Shown piece by piece: positions 44,311 to 55,172 of a stretch of DNA of 64,000 nucleotides (its first letter is position 1; each line of letters begins with the position of its first letter). Position numbers and translations under genes: made by a program. The notes below the pieces were generated by a model. That model was not told where the DNA came from, searched no databases, and saw nothing but the letters and a program-made list of their open reading frames with translations. The DNA lies in NCBI GenBank assembly GCA_963082975.1, contig OY720344.1:29051172-29115171 (forward strand). The letters run 5' to 3'. Source of the stretch: Labia minor. Taxonomy: Eukaryota; Arthropoda; Insecta; Dermaptera; Spongiphoridae.

Positions 44311-45510
44311 TTACCGACCGACGATTGGAAGGGAAGGTATTGTTTTCACACCAAATTTCACATGTGAAAGTTCACAGAAAAATGTATTTTTAGCATGATT
44401 TCTGTCCATCCATCCGTCTGTCAATTGGGTGTCCGTATAGCTCTCAATAAAATGATTGAAAAAATTTGATATATTTACTTAAATCATCACTAGAACGAAT
44501 TGATCAACTTTTGGTATATTTCCGGAAACTGAAAGTGGTAATTAACAAAGTATTAATTTTATATTCATTGTCGGAATTTTTTATTACATTAAACTAACTG
44601 GTGAAATAAAATATATATATAAGTATATGTATAAGTATATAAGTATATAATGTTGTTTTTAATAGGAGATTCGGCAATTGCAATTATAGATAGTGTAGAA
44701 AAATTAATTGAAGCAGGAAAAGAAGTGGGACTAGAAATTAATAATGCTAAGACAAAATATTTAGTGACAGAGAGGAATAGTATTAACACACAAAATCTTA
44801 ATATACAAGATTTAGAATTTGAAAATGTAGAAAAATTTAAATACTTAGGTTCTGTTATAACGAAAGATAATAATATTCGAGATGAGTTTAAAGCGAGGTT
44901 ACAATCGGGAAACACCTGTTATTATGCAATAAAGGGGCTTATCGTATCAAAATTATTATCAAAGGGGATAAAAATTAAAATATATAAAACAATTATTTTA
45001 CCGGTTGTATTATATGCATGGTCTATGACCTTAGGAGATGAGAGTAGATTTAGAGTAATTGAGAATAGGATTCTGCGAAGCATTTTATGGGCCAAAGAAA
45101 GATGAGGTCACCGGGGAATGGCGAAGATTGCATAACGAGGAATTGCATGACCTCTATGCATCTCCAGATATAGTTAGAATTATAAAATCGAAAGACTACG
45201 GTGGGCAGGACACGTGGCTAGAATGGGAGAAGATAGAATGGCAAAAAATATATTGGTAAGGAGACCGAGTGGGAAACGTCCTCTTGGAATACCAAGGACA
45301 CGGTGGGTGGATAATATGGGAAAGTATGTGAGAGAGATGGGAGAGGATAGGGACTGGAAGGTTGTGGCTCAGAATAGGAATACTTGGAGGGGTGTGGTTG
45401 CTGCGGTCAAGAACTTTCGAGTTCCGTAGAGACACAGAGATAGATAGATAGATAGGATGTTGTTTTCAATTATTTTAAAATCGTCGGTCGGTTCTATACC
45501 TGGCCACAGC
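44311..45510 (+). mobile_element. R1 HINE-like element, copy d, interrupted by a LINE
   Basis: The left part, 44311-44649, starts TTACCGACCGACG with a degenerate microsatellite and a diverged middle. The right part, 45467-45510, has CGTCGGTCGGT and CCTGGCCACAG but has lost the second hairpin arm and the CAACTTA end. The LINE at 44660-45456 sits between them with 10-bp duplications. The copy is strongly diverged and therefore probably older than the others. Confidence 0.8.
44660..45456 (+). mobile_element. RTE-like LINE copy, best preserved in the window
   Basis: A 5'-truncated insertion of 797 bp with the target duplication ATGTTGTTTT on both sides (44650-44659 and 45457-45466) and a (GATA)n tail. 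It encodes the part of the polyprotein downstream of the RT catalytic loop. Frame 1 (to 45105) begins IGDSAIAIIDSVEKLIEAGK and includes FKYLGSVITKD and IYKTIILPVVLYAWSM, where the usual GCET residues are lost in frame. An extra T near 45085 shifts to the frame with GPKKDEVTGEWRRLHNEEL. A second shift near 45190 leads to ARMGEDRMAKNILVRRP, GKRPLGIPRTRWVDN and the C-terminal VVAAVKNFRVP, stop 45429. The clade is probably RTE-like, though without the endonuclease domain I cannot be certain. Confidence 0.9.
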
Positions 45511-46691
45511 TAATTTTTTTCAGGTTATATTGTGTGTGTGTGTGATATACGATTTAAATTTAAATTTAAATTTAAATTATCTATAATCATTAATTCGTTC
45601 TTATCGTTGATTATTTATTTTATCGATATTATTTTGACCTAAGTATACTATACTGGATGAAATTGGTATATTTTTCATTGAATTCCTTTTATTCTGCTTA
45701 CCTCATATTACCTTTTAAAAATTGTAAACATTCCTTAATAAATATTTTAAGAGAAATTGAATATCATTGAAAGTGATTCCATTTGTAAATAATCAATAAG
45801 TTATAAAAAACTTTAATTGTGATGTAATGATAAAAAAATTGTTAGAAAAAAAGAAAATAGATCATTGATGTTTAATAAAAGAGATTAAGAATAAGAATAA
45901 GCGATTTCGTAAGGATCAGAGTAACCGGAAGCATTCAGAAACACAAATTACCTTTAGGATATTAAGTCCTCATTCTATTATAAATCAAGTTTTCAACATT
46001 TCTTATATAATTCTGCAACGTGCAGCACTCCGAGGTCAGTACCTTGACTAGGCAACAATCCAAGACGTGATTATTATATGACATTTATAATTAATTATTC
46101 ATCAAGCATTTCTAAGATGATTTTCACTTCAAAATTAATGAATTTTTTCTTTTTTTTTTATTAAGAAAAAATGCTAGTTCATTAGTATTAAATGAATAAA
46201 ATGTCACAAAATATATAATTTGATGTTAGATAGATCGTTTTTTTTTTTATTTTTGAGATTTAAAAACGTTCTAAATGTATTATTTATTTAATAGTTTTAA
46301 AATATATAAAATTTATAAGTATTTATTAATACTCACAAGCACTAATTCTTGATTCATACGTTAACTCTGTATCTCTGTTTAGAATTGACATATTGTTAAT
46401 GAATCATTAGTTGAATGCCAAAAAATGAATTTTCATAAAAAAACAGTATTCTTTAACAAAAGTGTGAATAACAATAAATCAAGTGCTAACATATTATCTA
46501 TCTATTTTTAATTATCACTATAACACAAATATATGGTTAATGTATATTTAAAGATTTTTTTAAAATTTTTTTTAAACGTATTTTTTGTTCTAGTAGTTAC
46601 CATATTTTGATCCAGTAATTGACCATTAACCTAAAATGGGTTTAAAATAAATAAATGGAATAAATGCACTAACGATTGGTTTTATTAATAA
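45511..46691. other. AT-rich, nothing recognised
   Basis: A (GT)n tract at 45530-45543 and a TTTAAA tract near 45555. The patch at 45900-46070 is slightly more complex but unassigned. Confidence 0.5.
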
Positions 46692-46875
46692 CTAGCTGCT
46701 CCGAGCGCCTTCCAGGCGCTCTTCACACCTAGACGGGGGCTCCGCCCCCTGTACCCCCGAGTGATACATGGTATTTGGTTGAAAGTCTGTATTAAAACCT
46801 TCCCTGGGATGCCCACAACAATCCCTGAAAGTTTCACCGTAATCGGACGGGTAGTTTTTGAGTATTTGACAGACA
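46692..46875 (-). mobile_element. Helitron (HelA), 5'-truncated
   Basis: Minus strand. From about 46875 it starts inside the HelA 5' region (TGTCTGTCAAATAC), continues with CCGATTACGGTGAAACT, GGCATCCCAGGGA and the 3' block GGGGGCGGAGCCCCC. It ends with the complete hairpin GAGCGCC-TGGAA-GGCGCTC and CAGCTAG (CTAG 46692-46695) followed by T. It has the best-preserved 3' hairpin in the window. Confidence 0.88.
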
Positions 46876-46885
46876 CTCTATTTTA

Positions 46886-47226
46886 TAACCTATATCTAGA
46901 GATGCATAGAGGTCATGCAATTCCTTGTTATGCAGTCTCCGCTATTCCCCGGTGTCCTCATCTTTCTTTAGCCCATAAATCTTGGGAAGAATCCTTTTCT
47001 CAAATACTCTGAATCTACTCTCATCTCCCAGGGTTATAGACCATGCCTCCCACCCATATAATACAACAGAAAAAATAATTGTTTTATATATTTTAATTTT
47101 GATCCCCTTTGATAATAATTTCCCGATTGCAACCTCGATTTAAATTCTTTGCAAATATTATTCGCTCTGATACTATTTATTTTGCATTATCACTATTAAT
47201 TTCAAACCCCATCACTTTTCCTGCCT
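46886..47226 (-). mobile_element. RTE-like LINE fragment joined to Helitron
   Basis: On the minus strand it runs from the GLEINN-type region (CCTGCCTCG at 47226) through IYKTII, LGDESRFRV and GPK to ELHDLYAS. There the Helitron sequence takes over near 46876, in the same orientation. It is broken by gaps and stops. At its 5' side a 25-bp block beginning CCTGCCTCGAAACC is tandemly duplicated (about 47220-47270). Confidence 0.8.
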
Positions 47227-47278
47227 CGAAACCATTAATACAAACCTGCCTCGAAACCATTAATACAAACAAACAATT

Positions 47279-47300
47279 TTAGCTAGCATAATGAGATTAA
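47279..47300 (-). repeat. R5 scrap
   Basis: Short match to the R5 terminus (TTTTAGCTAGCATAATGAG). Confidence 0.55.
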
Positions 47301-47410
47301 AAAATAAAAAATATATAAACTTACCTGAAAATAATTAGATATTTATTTAATAAAATTAAATTTTTAAGTAAATAAATAAATAAAATCAAAATTCAAAATT
47401 AATCAAGTAA

Positions 47411-47770
47411 TAAGTTGACCTGTAGCCAGGTCTGAACCGACCGACGGTTTGAAATAAATTAATTTCCAGCTACAGAAACAATTTCAAATAATTTTAATAT
47501 ATCTATTAATGTAATAAAATACAGATATAAAAATATAACATAAATATTTTTAATTTTATTTTATTTATAATATATAGCTGAAGTAGCCGGCGTTGCCCGT
47601 GATTATAATAAGGAGGCTGTGACGTCATATAATTTTAAATTATGAAAAACATAATGAAGATGATTTTTCCCGAGGATAAAACCAATACATTCGTGGTGAT
47701 ATGTAAAAAAATCTCCTCATGTGAAATTTGGTGTGAAAACAATACCTCCCTTACTATCGTCGGTCGGTAA
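47411..47770 (-). mobile_element. R1 HINE-like element, copy e (recombinant)
   Basis: A 360-bp minus-strand copy with both termini (TAAGTTGACCTG at 47411, CGGTCGGTAA at 47770). It has a single head module made of the right part of module 2 and the left end of module 1, and no GTCC microsatellite. That fits deletion by recombination between the two modules. Near 47577-47612 a foreign piece, GCTGAAGTAGCCGGCGTTG, replaces normal R1 sequence. Confidence 0.85.
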
Positions 47771-48221
47771 AAAAGGCAATCGAAATGTTTTAAATTATCT
47801 AAAAAAAAACAATTATTAATATAAAAATACAAATAAAATGATCAAAAAATAAATAAAATTAAATTAAATAAATAAAACGTTTTAAATAGAAATACAAACT
47901 AATTGATATTATGAAAAACAATTTTAAACAAATGTATTTAATTAAATTAATAAATTTAAAAAATATTAAATGATATTTAGCTTAAATATAAAAATTAAAA
48001 TAAAAAGAAATTACTTAAAAAAATTAAAACTATAATAATAATATTAAAATATATATAAAATTACCTGAAAATAATTAGATATTTATTTGATAAAATTAAT
48101 TAATTATCTTAAAAATTTATCCAAGTAATATCATCTATTTCTATTCGACACTGAGAAGGAAGGGATTCACAGCACAGATCATTCTTACAGTCACAGTCAG
48201 TAGAGAGTAAAAAAAATGAAG

Positions 48222-49088
48222 ACCGCCGTTTTTTAAAATAATTAAATTATTTTATAGATTATAAAATAAAAATTATTGTATTAACATTAAAAAAATATTG
48301 AAATAAAAAATAATATTTAGTTTGATTTAATAAATAAAAATATTATAAACATTTTTAGTGAGAATTTCTCGGGGAGGTAGGGAGGTCAGATAAGCGACAA
48401 CTTTTATTCCAAATGTTCGTCCTCCCTAGCTGTGACGTCATCAATAAGAAAATGTAAAGAAAAGGGCTGTTTTTAGGGTTTTCCCGACAATTATTCGATT
48501 TTTTCTCGCCGGAAAAACCATCCTTGGTCTTCAACGAACATTTTAAAAAAAGAATTGTCAAAATTGGTCCAGGCGTTATTGAGTGATGCAATTACAAAAG
48601 TCATTTTTATTTATAAGAATTAAATTTTTAAGTAAATATATCTTATAAATAAATATGAAAAAATAATTAAATCAAAATTCAAAATTAATCAAGTAAAAAA
48701 GGCAATTGAAATGTTTTAAATTATCTAAAAAAAAACAATTATTAATATAAAAATACAAATAAAATGATCAAAAAATAAATAAAATTAAATTAAATAAATA
48801 AAACGTTTTAAATAGAAATACAAACTAATTGATATTATGAAAAACAATTTTAAACAAATGTATTTAATTAAATTAATAAATTTAAAAAATATTAAATGAT
48901 ATTTAGCTTAAATATAAAAATTAAAATAAAAAGAAATTACTTAAAAAAATTAAAACTATAATAATAATATTAAAATATATATAAAATTACCTGAAAATAA
49001 TTAGATATTTATTTGATAAAATTAATTATTTATCTTAAAAATATTTTATAATCTATAGAATAATTTAATTATTTTAAAAAACGGCGGT
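48222..49088. repeat. Inverted repeat arms around unit 2
   Basis: ACCGCCGTTTTTTAAAATAA (48222 onward, about 46 bp) recurs inverted at 49042-49088 with about one mismatch. The arms bracket R3 copy 1 and unit 2. Confidence 0.8.
48424..48620 (-). repeat. Repeat R3, copy 1
   Basis: About 195 bp, almost identical to 49102-49293. It includes GCTGTGACGTCATC, TTTTCTCGCCGGAAAAACC and TTGGTCCAGGCGTTATTGAG. A minus-strand frame runs through each copy (MHHSITPGPILTILFLKCSL...), but it simply reflects duplication. The TGGTCCAGGCGTT segment resembles 3' parts of several insect retroposons. The class is undetermined. Confidence 0.7.
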
Positions 49089-49101
49089 AATCATTTTTTA
49101 T

Positions 49102-49293
49102 CCCTAGCTGTGACGTCATCAATAAGAAAATGTAAAGAAAAGGGCTGTTTTTAGGGTTTTCCCGACAATTTTTCGATTTTTTCTCGCCGGAAAAACCATC
49201 CTTGGACTTCAACGAACATTTTAAAAAAAGAATTGTCAAAATTGGTCCAGGCGTTATTGAGTGATGCAATTACAAAAGTCATTTTTATTTATA
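49102..49293 (-). repeat. Repeat R3, copy 2
   Basis: Second copy of R3, only a few changes from 48424-48620. It follows the inverted-repeat arm directly. Confidence 0.7.
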
Positions 49294-49596
49294 AGATTTG
49301 TATATATATTATAATAATCAAGGATGTCACCAGTTTTTGGACATTTCCATAAATCTCCTGTATTCTCCGTAGATGAAATCGTAGCTTCTTCTTCAGTAAA
49401 TTGTATGATTTTTTGTATAAAATAATCTCCCATATAAAAAAAAACACCTCATATTATTTGTTTATCTATTTTGAATTGAATTTTAGAGCCTTCTGATCCT
49501 CATCACTAACTTCAAGACAATTATTTTCATCTGTGTGATATTTCAAAACTTATTCAGAACTATTATAACTCGTTCCTTACAAACTTTCTTTCCTTT

Positions 49597-50202
49597 TTAC
49601 CGACCGACGATAGTAGTTTTCACACCAAATTTCACATGTGGAGATTTTTACATATTTCCACGAATCATGCATTTTCTTAACAGAAAAAAGTATTTTTAGC
49701 ATGATGTCTGTGTGTCCGTATAGATGTGTACAGCTTGAACGGCTCAACAGATTTTGATAAAATTTGATGTGTTTACTTAATGCATCAGTATGATGAATTG
49801 ATCAACTTTTGGTGTATATCCGCAAACTGGAAGTGGTAGTATTACCGATCGTCGATAGGAAGGGAAGGGTTATTTTCAAACTAATTTTCACATGAGGAGA
49901 TTTTTTTACATATCTCCACAAATCATGCACTTTGTATTGGTTTTATCTTCGGGAAAATCATCTTCATTAGTTTTTTCTTAATTTAAAATTATATGACGTC
50001 ACCCAGCCCTTCATGAAGTCACAACCAGCTCTTATTTATATATTATAAAAAAAAATTAAAAATATATATTGATGTTATATCCATATCTGTTTTTTATTGA
50101 ATTAATAGATATATTAAAACTATTTGAAATTGTTTCTGTACCTGGAAATTAATTTATTTCAAATCGTCGATCGGTTCTGTTGTCTGGCCACAGGTCAACT
50201 TA
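49597..50202 (+). mobile_element. R1 HINE-like element, copy f
   Basis: A 606-bp copy with both head modules. The GTCC microsatellite is reduced to GTCTGTGTGTCC. The 3' end has CGTCGATCGGT (one change), CTGGCCACAGG and CAACTTA. Confidence 0.88.
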
Positions 50203-51059
50203 TTTTCCTTTCTTTTCGTGTCCTTTTTTCGCTATCCAACTTTTTCCTTCATTTCTTTTTCCTTTGCGTCTCTAAAGATGCTCATTTTTAATCTTTTTTC
50301 CTTATTCTTTCTTTTTTTCTTATTTAAATAATATATAAATTTAATAAAAGATATTTATTATTATATTAACATGAATATTTAAATAATTGATCATTCTTGG
50401 TCAATTTCTAAAAAAAAATGTGAAATTTGTTTCAGAAATGGGTCATCCCCTTGATAATTGTTAATGTTCGCATTAAGAAAATATTTCAAATTGATTAATA
50501 TAATTTGTAGTATCAACTATTGAATTGAACTTTTGGTTTGAAATTATTATTAAATAAAACATAATATATTGAAAATAAAATGAAGCAAATCTTTAACGTT
50601 TTGCATAAGAAACTAACCTTAAAATGTAATAACGCTTACCTCGTGTTTTATAAGATTCACAATTCTATTATAAATGCTGCGATTGGTCTCTGTTTTATTG
50701 TTAATCAATCCGGAAGAGGCTCTTCTTGATATTTATCGATATCTCGAGTTTGATTTCAAATTAAAAAGCTTATTTTGATAAAAAATCTATTAAATGGTCA
50801 ATTACTGGCACAGTGGTCAACTACTGGTACGTTTACCCTATATTTTTATGAAGATAGAAGTGGATTTAGTACTTAATATACTAATCATAAAAACATTCAT
50901 TTTAAACATAGCCAATACTTTATCAATTATTAATGTGTCAATGACATTTATTTTCTTGAAATCATCTAATATGAAATTGTTTTTATTTTATAAATTGAAG
51001 AGGAATATCAAAGTGTGTGAAAATTGCACAACAAACGAGTGTTCTTTTTCAATATTTGG
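50203..51059. other. AT-rich, nothing recognised
   Basis: Frame 50794-51063 is low-complexity. No supported feature. Confidence 0.5.
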
Positions 51060-51248
51060 TTGAATATCGAAGTTGCAAATGGAAATCGTAGCTCCAGGGG
51101 TCAGGGATTCGTTGATCGAGGGTGGGAGTGGGGGGGGGGGGGGCTAGCAGGTGGCGCCTGGGGCATCCAACTTCAGAGACCCACTGACATACTGGGTGAA
51201 CGGCCTCGAAACGTGTCTCTCTTCACTTGTACACATTCACACGAATAA
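51060..51248 (+). other. GC-rich island with a G14 run
   Basis: Compositionally unlike its surroundings: GGAGTG followed by about 14 G, then GGTGGCGCCTGGGG and a 75-base stretch that is open in two plus frames. One frame reads NFRDPLTYWVNGLETC with mostly C/G third positions. The other belongs to the 74-codon frame 51024-51248. No family is recognised. An exon or a GC-rich repeat is possible. Confidence 0.3.
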
Positions 51249-51820
51249 AAAATTCAATCTCTAACATTTATTTATTCCATTTTTTGGGATTTTTTTTCAT
51301 ATATGATAATTATTTAAATAGCTATTTATTTTTTTAATGATTAAAAAGTTTATTTTTGCCCTTATTAAGTTAAAATTTATATTCTATTAGTAATATATTT
51401 CTAGATTTATAATAATTATTTTTTAAATACATGTACATTTAATTAAAATTGAATGAGTGTTTAACTAAAAAATAAGTAATTTAAATTTATGTAAATAATT
51501 GGAATCATTTACAATTAAAAAAATTGAATTTATTTTTTAAAGTTAATAATTTTTAAATAAACACTTCGATATGTTAAGATCATCAGTAGTCTTTCAGGTT
51601 ATTTAAATAAAAGAAAATAAATAAAAAATAAATGTTAAAGATCATCATTGTTATTTTAATTTGCTATTCAATTTTGGCATTTTGATAATTCCAAATCTCG
51701 CAACTCTTTTTAGTTTTCTTTCACATTACTTTTTAAATGTGAGCAGTAAAATTGCTAAATCTTTGCGTTAAAATTAAATAGATAAAAAATATATTGTTTC
51801 TAGTCTATAAGACTTTTATA
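51249..51820. other. AT-rich, nothing recognised
   Basis: No supported feature. Confidence 0.5.
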
Positions 51821-52589
51821 CCTAGGGATATCGTATCGGTCGTGAAGTATCGATACCAATTCAATACCTATTGAAAAATATCGATACTTACTCGTATCGG
51901 TCGATTTTTTCGTGGAATTTCAGATAATAACAGCAAAAAGTACTGCCTCTCGATTTATTGAAATAAACAAAAAAATGTACATATACGAGTATATATATTG
52001 AACAAATAAATACAATTATGATCTGATCGGATAGATTAAACTAAGAAAAAAATTCATTTTGTGATATGCTACCTAAAAATAATAGTTTTTCTAGATGTTT
52101 TTTGTAATCGCAAATTTTTCATAAATACAAATATGAAATTTCATTTATTTTAATTTAATTACAGTTTGAAATATGTATATCATTCTTTAATTTCAAAAAT
52201 TGTTTACAAACTCGAAATGACAGTTCCTTAGAAAGAGAAATAAAATGAAAGACAAAGCTAGATAAAATCTCATATTGCTAACAACCATCAATAAAAATTA
52301 AATGTTACTGTTCTTCTGAACGAACTTCGAGCTTGTGTCGTAAAGTAAAATACAGTATTACTAACTATTCCACTTCTTTCTAGTACAATTTTGTTGAAAT
52401 TTATGAAATAAAATATAAATATTCTTCCTTCAAACTAATTATCGCGGACGTGTACTGAGTATCAATACAAGTATTTTTGACCGATACCTACTTGGGACTA
52501 GATTCCAAAGTATTGGTTACCAAAGTACTTGGTATCCAAAGAAAAGTATCAAATAAGTACTTGTATTTACTCGTATCGTTTCACCCCTA
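51821..52589. mobile_element. hAT-like element with TAGGG...ATCGTATCG ends
   Basis: The left end CTAGGGATATCGTATCGG and, inverted, the right end TAGGGGTGAAACGATACGAG share a terminal TAGGG and a CGATACGA-type core. Subterminal GTATCGATAC-like motifs abound at both ends (TATCGATACTTACTCG, AGTACTTGTATTTACTCG). The flanks CTTTTATA and CTTTATTA match at six of eight positions, possibly a decayed 8-bp duplication. A part of the interior recurs at 38812-38870. No transposase frame remains. Confidence 0.6.
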
Positions 52590-54535
52590 CTTTATTATTT
52601 GTAGTTTCTCAGTCAATCTCATATCTCATTAATAGGAATTATAGTGTAAAGATCAGGAAAAAGAGATAATGAAAATAGTAACACTCGGGAGAAGATCGCA
52701 TCTGTTAATTTTTAAAATAATAATTTTAAAATGACTTCGCATTAATATATGCTTAAAAATTTAAATCTCCAATTTCAAAATAATATATTAGAAAAAAAAT
52801 CAAGATCCATAAAAATTAAAATGTTATTTATTATAATTATAATATTTATTTTTATCTGAATCACATTTTTTTTATAATATTATCTTGTATTTAAAAGTTT
52901 AAGAAAATTATTTTTTTGAACAAAATATATACTCTAATATTTATTTGTATTAGAATTTGAAAATTAGTTGCAGCAGTAAACATTCCTCCAATCGGCTTTT
53001 TTAATGTCATCGGTTGTTTACCAATTGGTTTGCCGTTAAACAAACTTCTCACTTATATCCCCCTGACCTAACTTAAATAAACGTATACTATCATATATAT
53101 ATTTATAATATTTTTTTAATAATTAATTAATTTATTTATTTAATATATTTTTTTTGATACTAATCCGAAATAAAGGAAGTTAATTTCAAGATTATCAAAG
53201 AAAAGGTTATTTAACTCATAATGTTATATATAACTTGTATAATTAATAAAATTAACTAGAAACAGAGCAAATATTATAATATATTTATTTATTCAGATGG
53301 AGCTAATTAACAATCATTCTATTTGGTTGAAGATGTTGTTATTTGAAGGGTGAGTCATTGAATAAAAAAAAATATTTATATTTCTAAGTGAAAGTAAACA
53401 ACTGTTAGCTACTATGTATAAATATTTTATCTGATTTGTTTTCCACCAAATTTCAACTTTGATTGATGAATTCATTAAAAAAAAATTGTCCTTATTTCTT
53501 CCCTGTAAAAGGCTTGATAAAGAACGGGATTATAACAAACTTTCTATTATCTATCTTCTAAATATGATTAACCTATTTTAGAGAGTAAAGTAAATAAGCT
53601 TTAAACCTTTTTTTTACATTTCTTTTAGCCAGGGGCAATCAAATGGAGGACATGAGGATCTATCTCTTTCCCAGTTTTCCTTATAAATTAATATTATAGC
53701 TATAATATATACTGCATATTAATTATTTTAATAAGTAATTAGAGGAATGGAATTTTGATATCCGTCGTGAGTGAAAATAAAAGAATGATTGTATCTTGGT
53801 TTATTCTCAACCGTAAATTTATCATAGGTCTGGTGTTTATTTTAAGATCAACGTTTTTTTTTTATTGTAGAAAGGTTTCAAGTGCACAACTTCTGAAAAG
53901 GAACCAATGGTTCATATACATACACACACATATATATTGTATATATATATAGTGTTTGTATAAATAAAATCAGTTGATAAAATACAAAGCTGTCTTTATT
54001 CCTATTAAAAAAAATCATATTTTAATTTTTTTTCAATTAATATCTGTTAGCTAAATAAGGATTGATCATGGTTAAAATATAAACATGAATAAATCATAGC
54101 TTCTGAGTGATATTTCAATTATATTTATATGTATATGTATTTTTATTAGAAAATTAATTATTAATATGGAAGCATAATATTTACATTATATAATTTCACA
54201 CCAATCATTAATTAATTTAATTCAATCGAGTTAAAATACTAAGTCTGTATTATATTGTATATATAATATATAACATCATACTATTTGATGAAATAATTAA
54301 GAAGTGAAAATTTTGGAAAATTATTATAATTAGAAAGAAGAACTATTGTATATCTAAACTTTGATCGTAGCAACACATTCCTCCAACTGCACCTTTCAAC
54401 CACCTCCTACTAATTCTTATCTTTTCCATTAACAAATTTAATTTCATTTATATGAATAAAGAATAATATAAAAAACTTATTCATAAACCATGAGAACGTA
54501 TTAGAACATCAAAAAAGTTATTTTTTTTATATTTT
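52590..54535. other. AT-rich, nothing recognised
   Basis: A slightly more complex patch at 52965-53060 holds three forkhead-like motifs (GTAAACA, TGTTTAC, TAAACAAAC). Frame 53755-53952 is unassigned. Confidence 0.45.
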
Positions 54536-55172
54536 TTCCGACCGACGATAGTAAGGGAGGTATTGTTTTCACACCAAATTTCACATAAGGAGATTTTTAC
54601 ATATCTCCACGAATCATGCATTTTCTTAACAGAAAAAAGTATTTTTAGCATGATGTCTGTCCGTCCGTCCGACAATCCGTCCGTATAGATGTGTACAGCT
54701 TGAACGGCTCACTTCATTTTGATGAAATTTGGTGTATTTACTTAAGGCATCAGTATGATGAATTGATCAACTTTTGGTGTATATCCGGAAAGCGAAAGAG
54801 GTAATATTACCGATCGACGATAGGAAGTGAAGGGTTATTTTCACACTAAATTTCACATGAGGAGATTTTTTTACATATCTCCACAAATCATGCACTTTGT
54901 ATTTGTTTTATCCTCGGGAAAATCATCTTCATTAGTTTTTTCTTAATTTAAAATTATATGACGTCACCAAGCCCTTCATGCCGTCTCAACCAGCTCCTAC
55001 TTATATATTTTAAATAAAATCAAATTAAAAATATTTATGTTATATCCATTTATATCTGTTTTTTATTGCATTAATAGATATATTAAAATTATTTGAAATT
55101 GTTTCTGTAGCTAGAAATTAATTTATTTCAGACCGACGGTCGGTTCTGCGCCTGGCCACAGGTCACAACTTA
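54536..55172 (+). mobile_element. R1 HINE-like element, copy g
   Basis: A near full-length copy with start TTCCGACCGACG (one base lost), both modules and GTCCGTCCGTCC with an inserted GACAATCC. The 3' end has CGACGGTCGGT, CTGGCCACAGG and CACAACTTA (two extra bases). Confidence 0.88.

Larger units (their letters stand above)
47357..49050. repeat. Tandem duplication of an AT-rich unit (with filled and empty R1 site)
   Basis: Unit 1 (47357-48118) and unit 2 (48621-49050) share CAAAATTAATCAAGTA, then GGCAATYGAAATG and about 340 bp that are almost identical, ending TTACCTGAAAATAATTAG. Unit 1 contains R1 copy e between CAAGTA and AAAGGCAA. Unit 2 has no insertion at that point. Copies of R3 follow each unit. 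Confidence 0.88.

Noticed and set aside
45196-45435. Minus-strand frame with SHILSHIIHPP
   Set aside because: Antisense shadow of the LINE C-terminal coding region.
47220-47270. Possible CRISPR-like or direct-repeat array
   Set aside because: Only two adjacent 25-bp copies without spacers. It is a simple tandem duplication in a eukaryotic repeat.
48355-48591. Pair of similar minus-strand frames (48355-48591 and 49069-49269)
   Set aside because: Both lie in the duplicated R3 repeat, so their similarity comes from DNA duplication and not from selection on a protein. Their ends differ.
52965-53060. Cluster of forkhead-like motifs
   Set aside because: Such motifs are expected often in AT-rich DNA; there is no further support.
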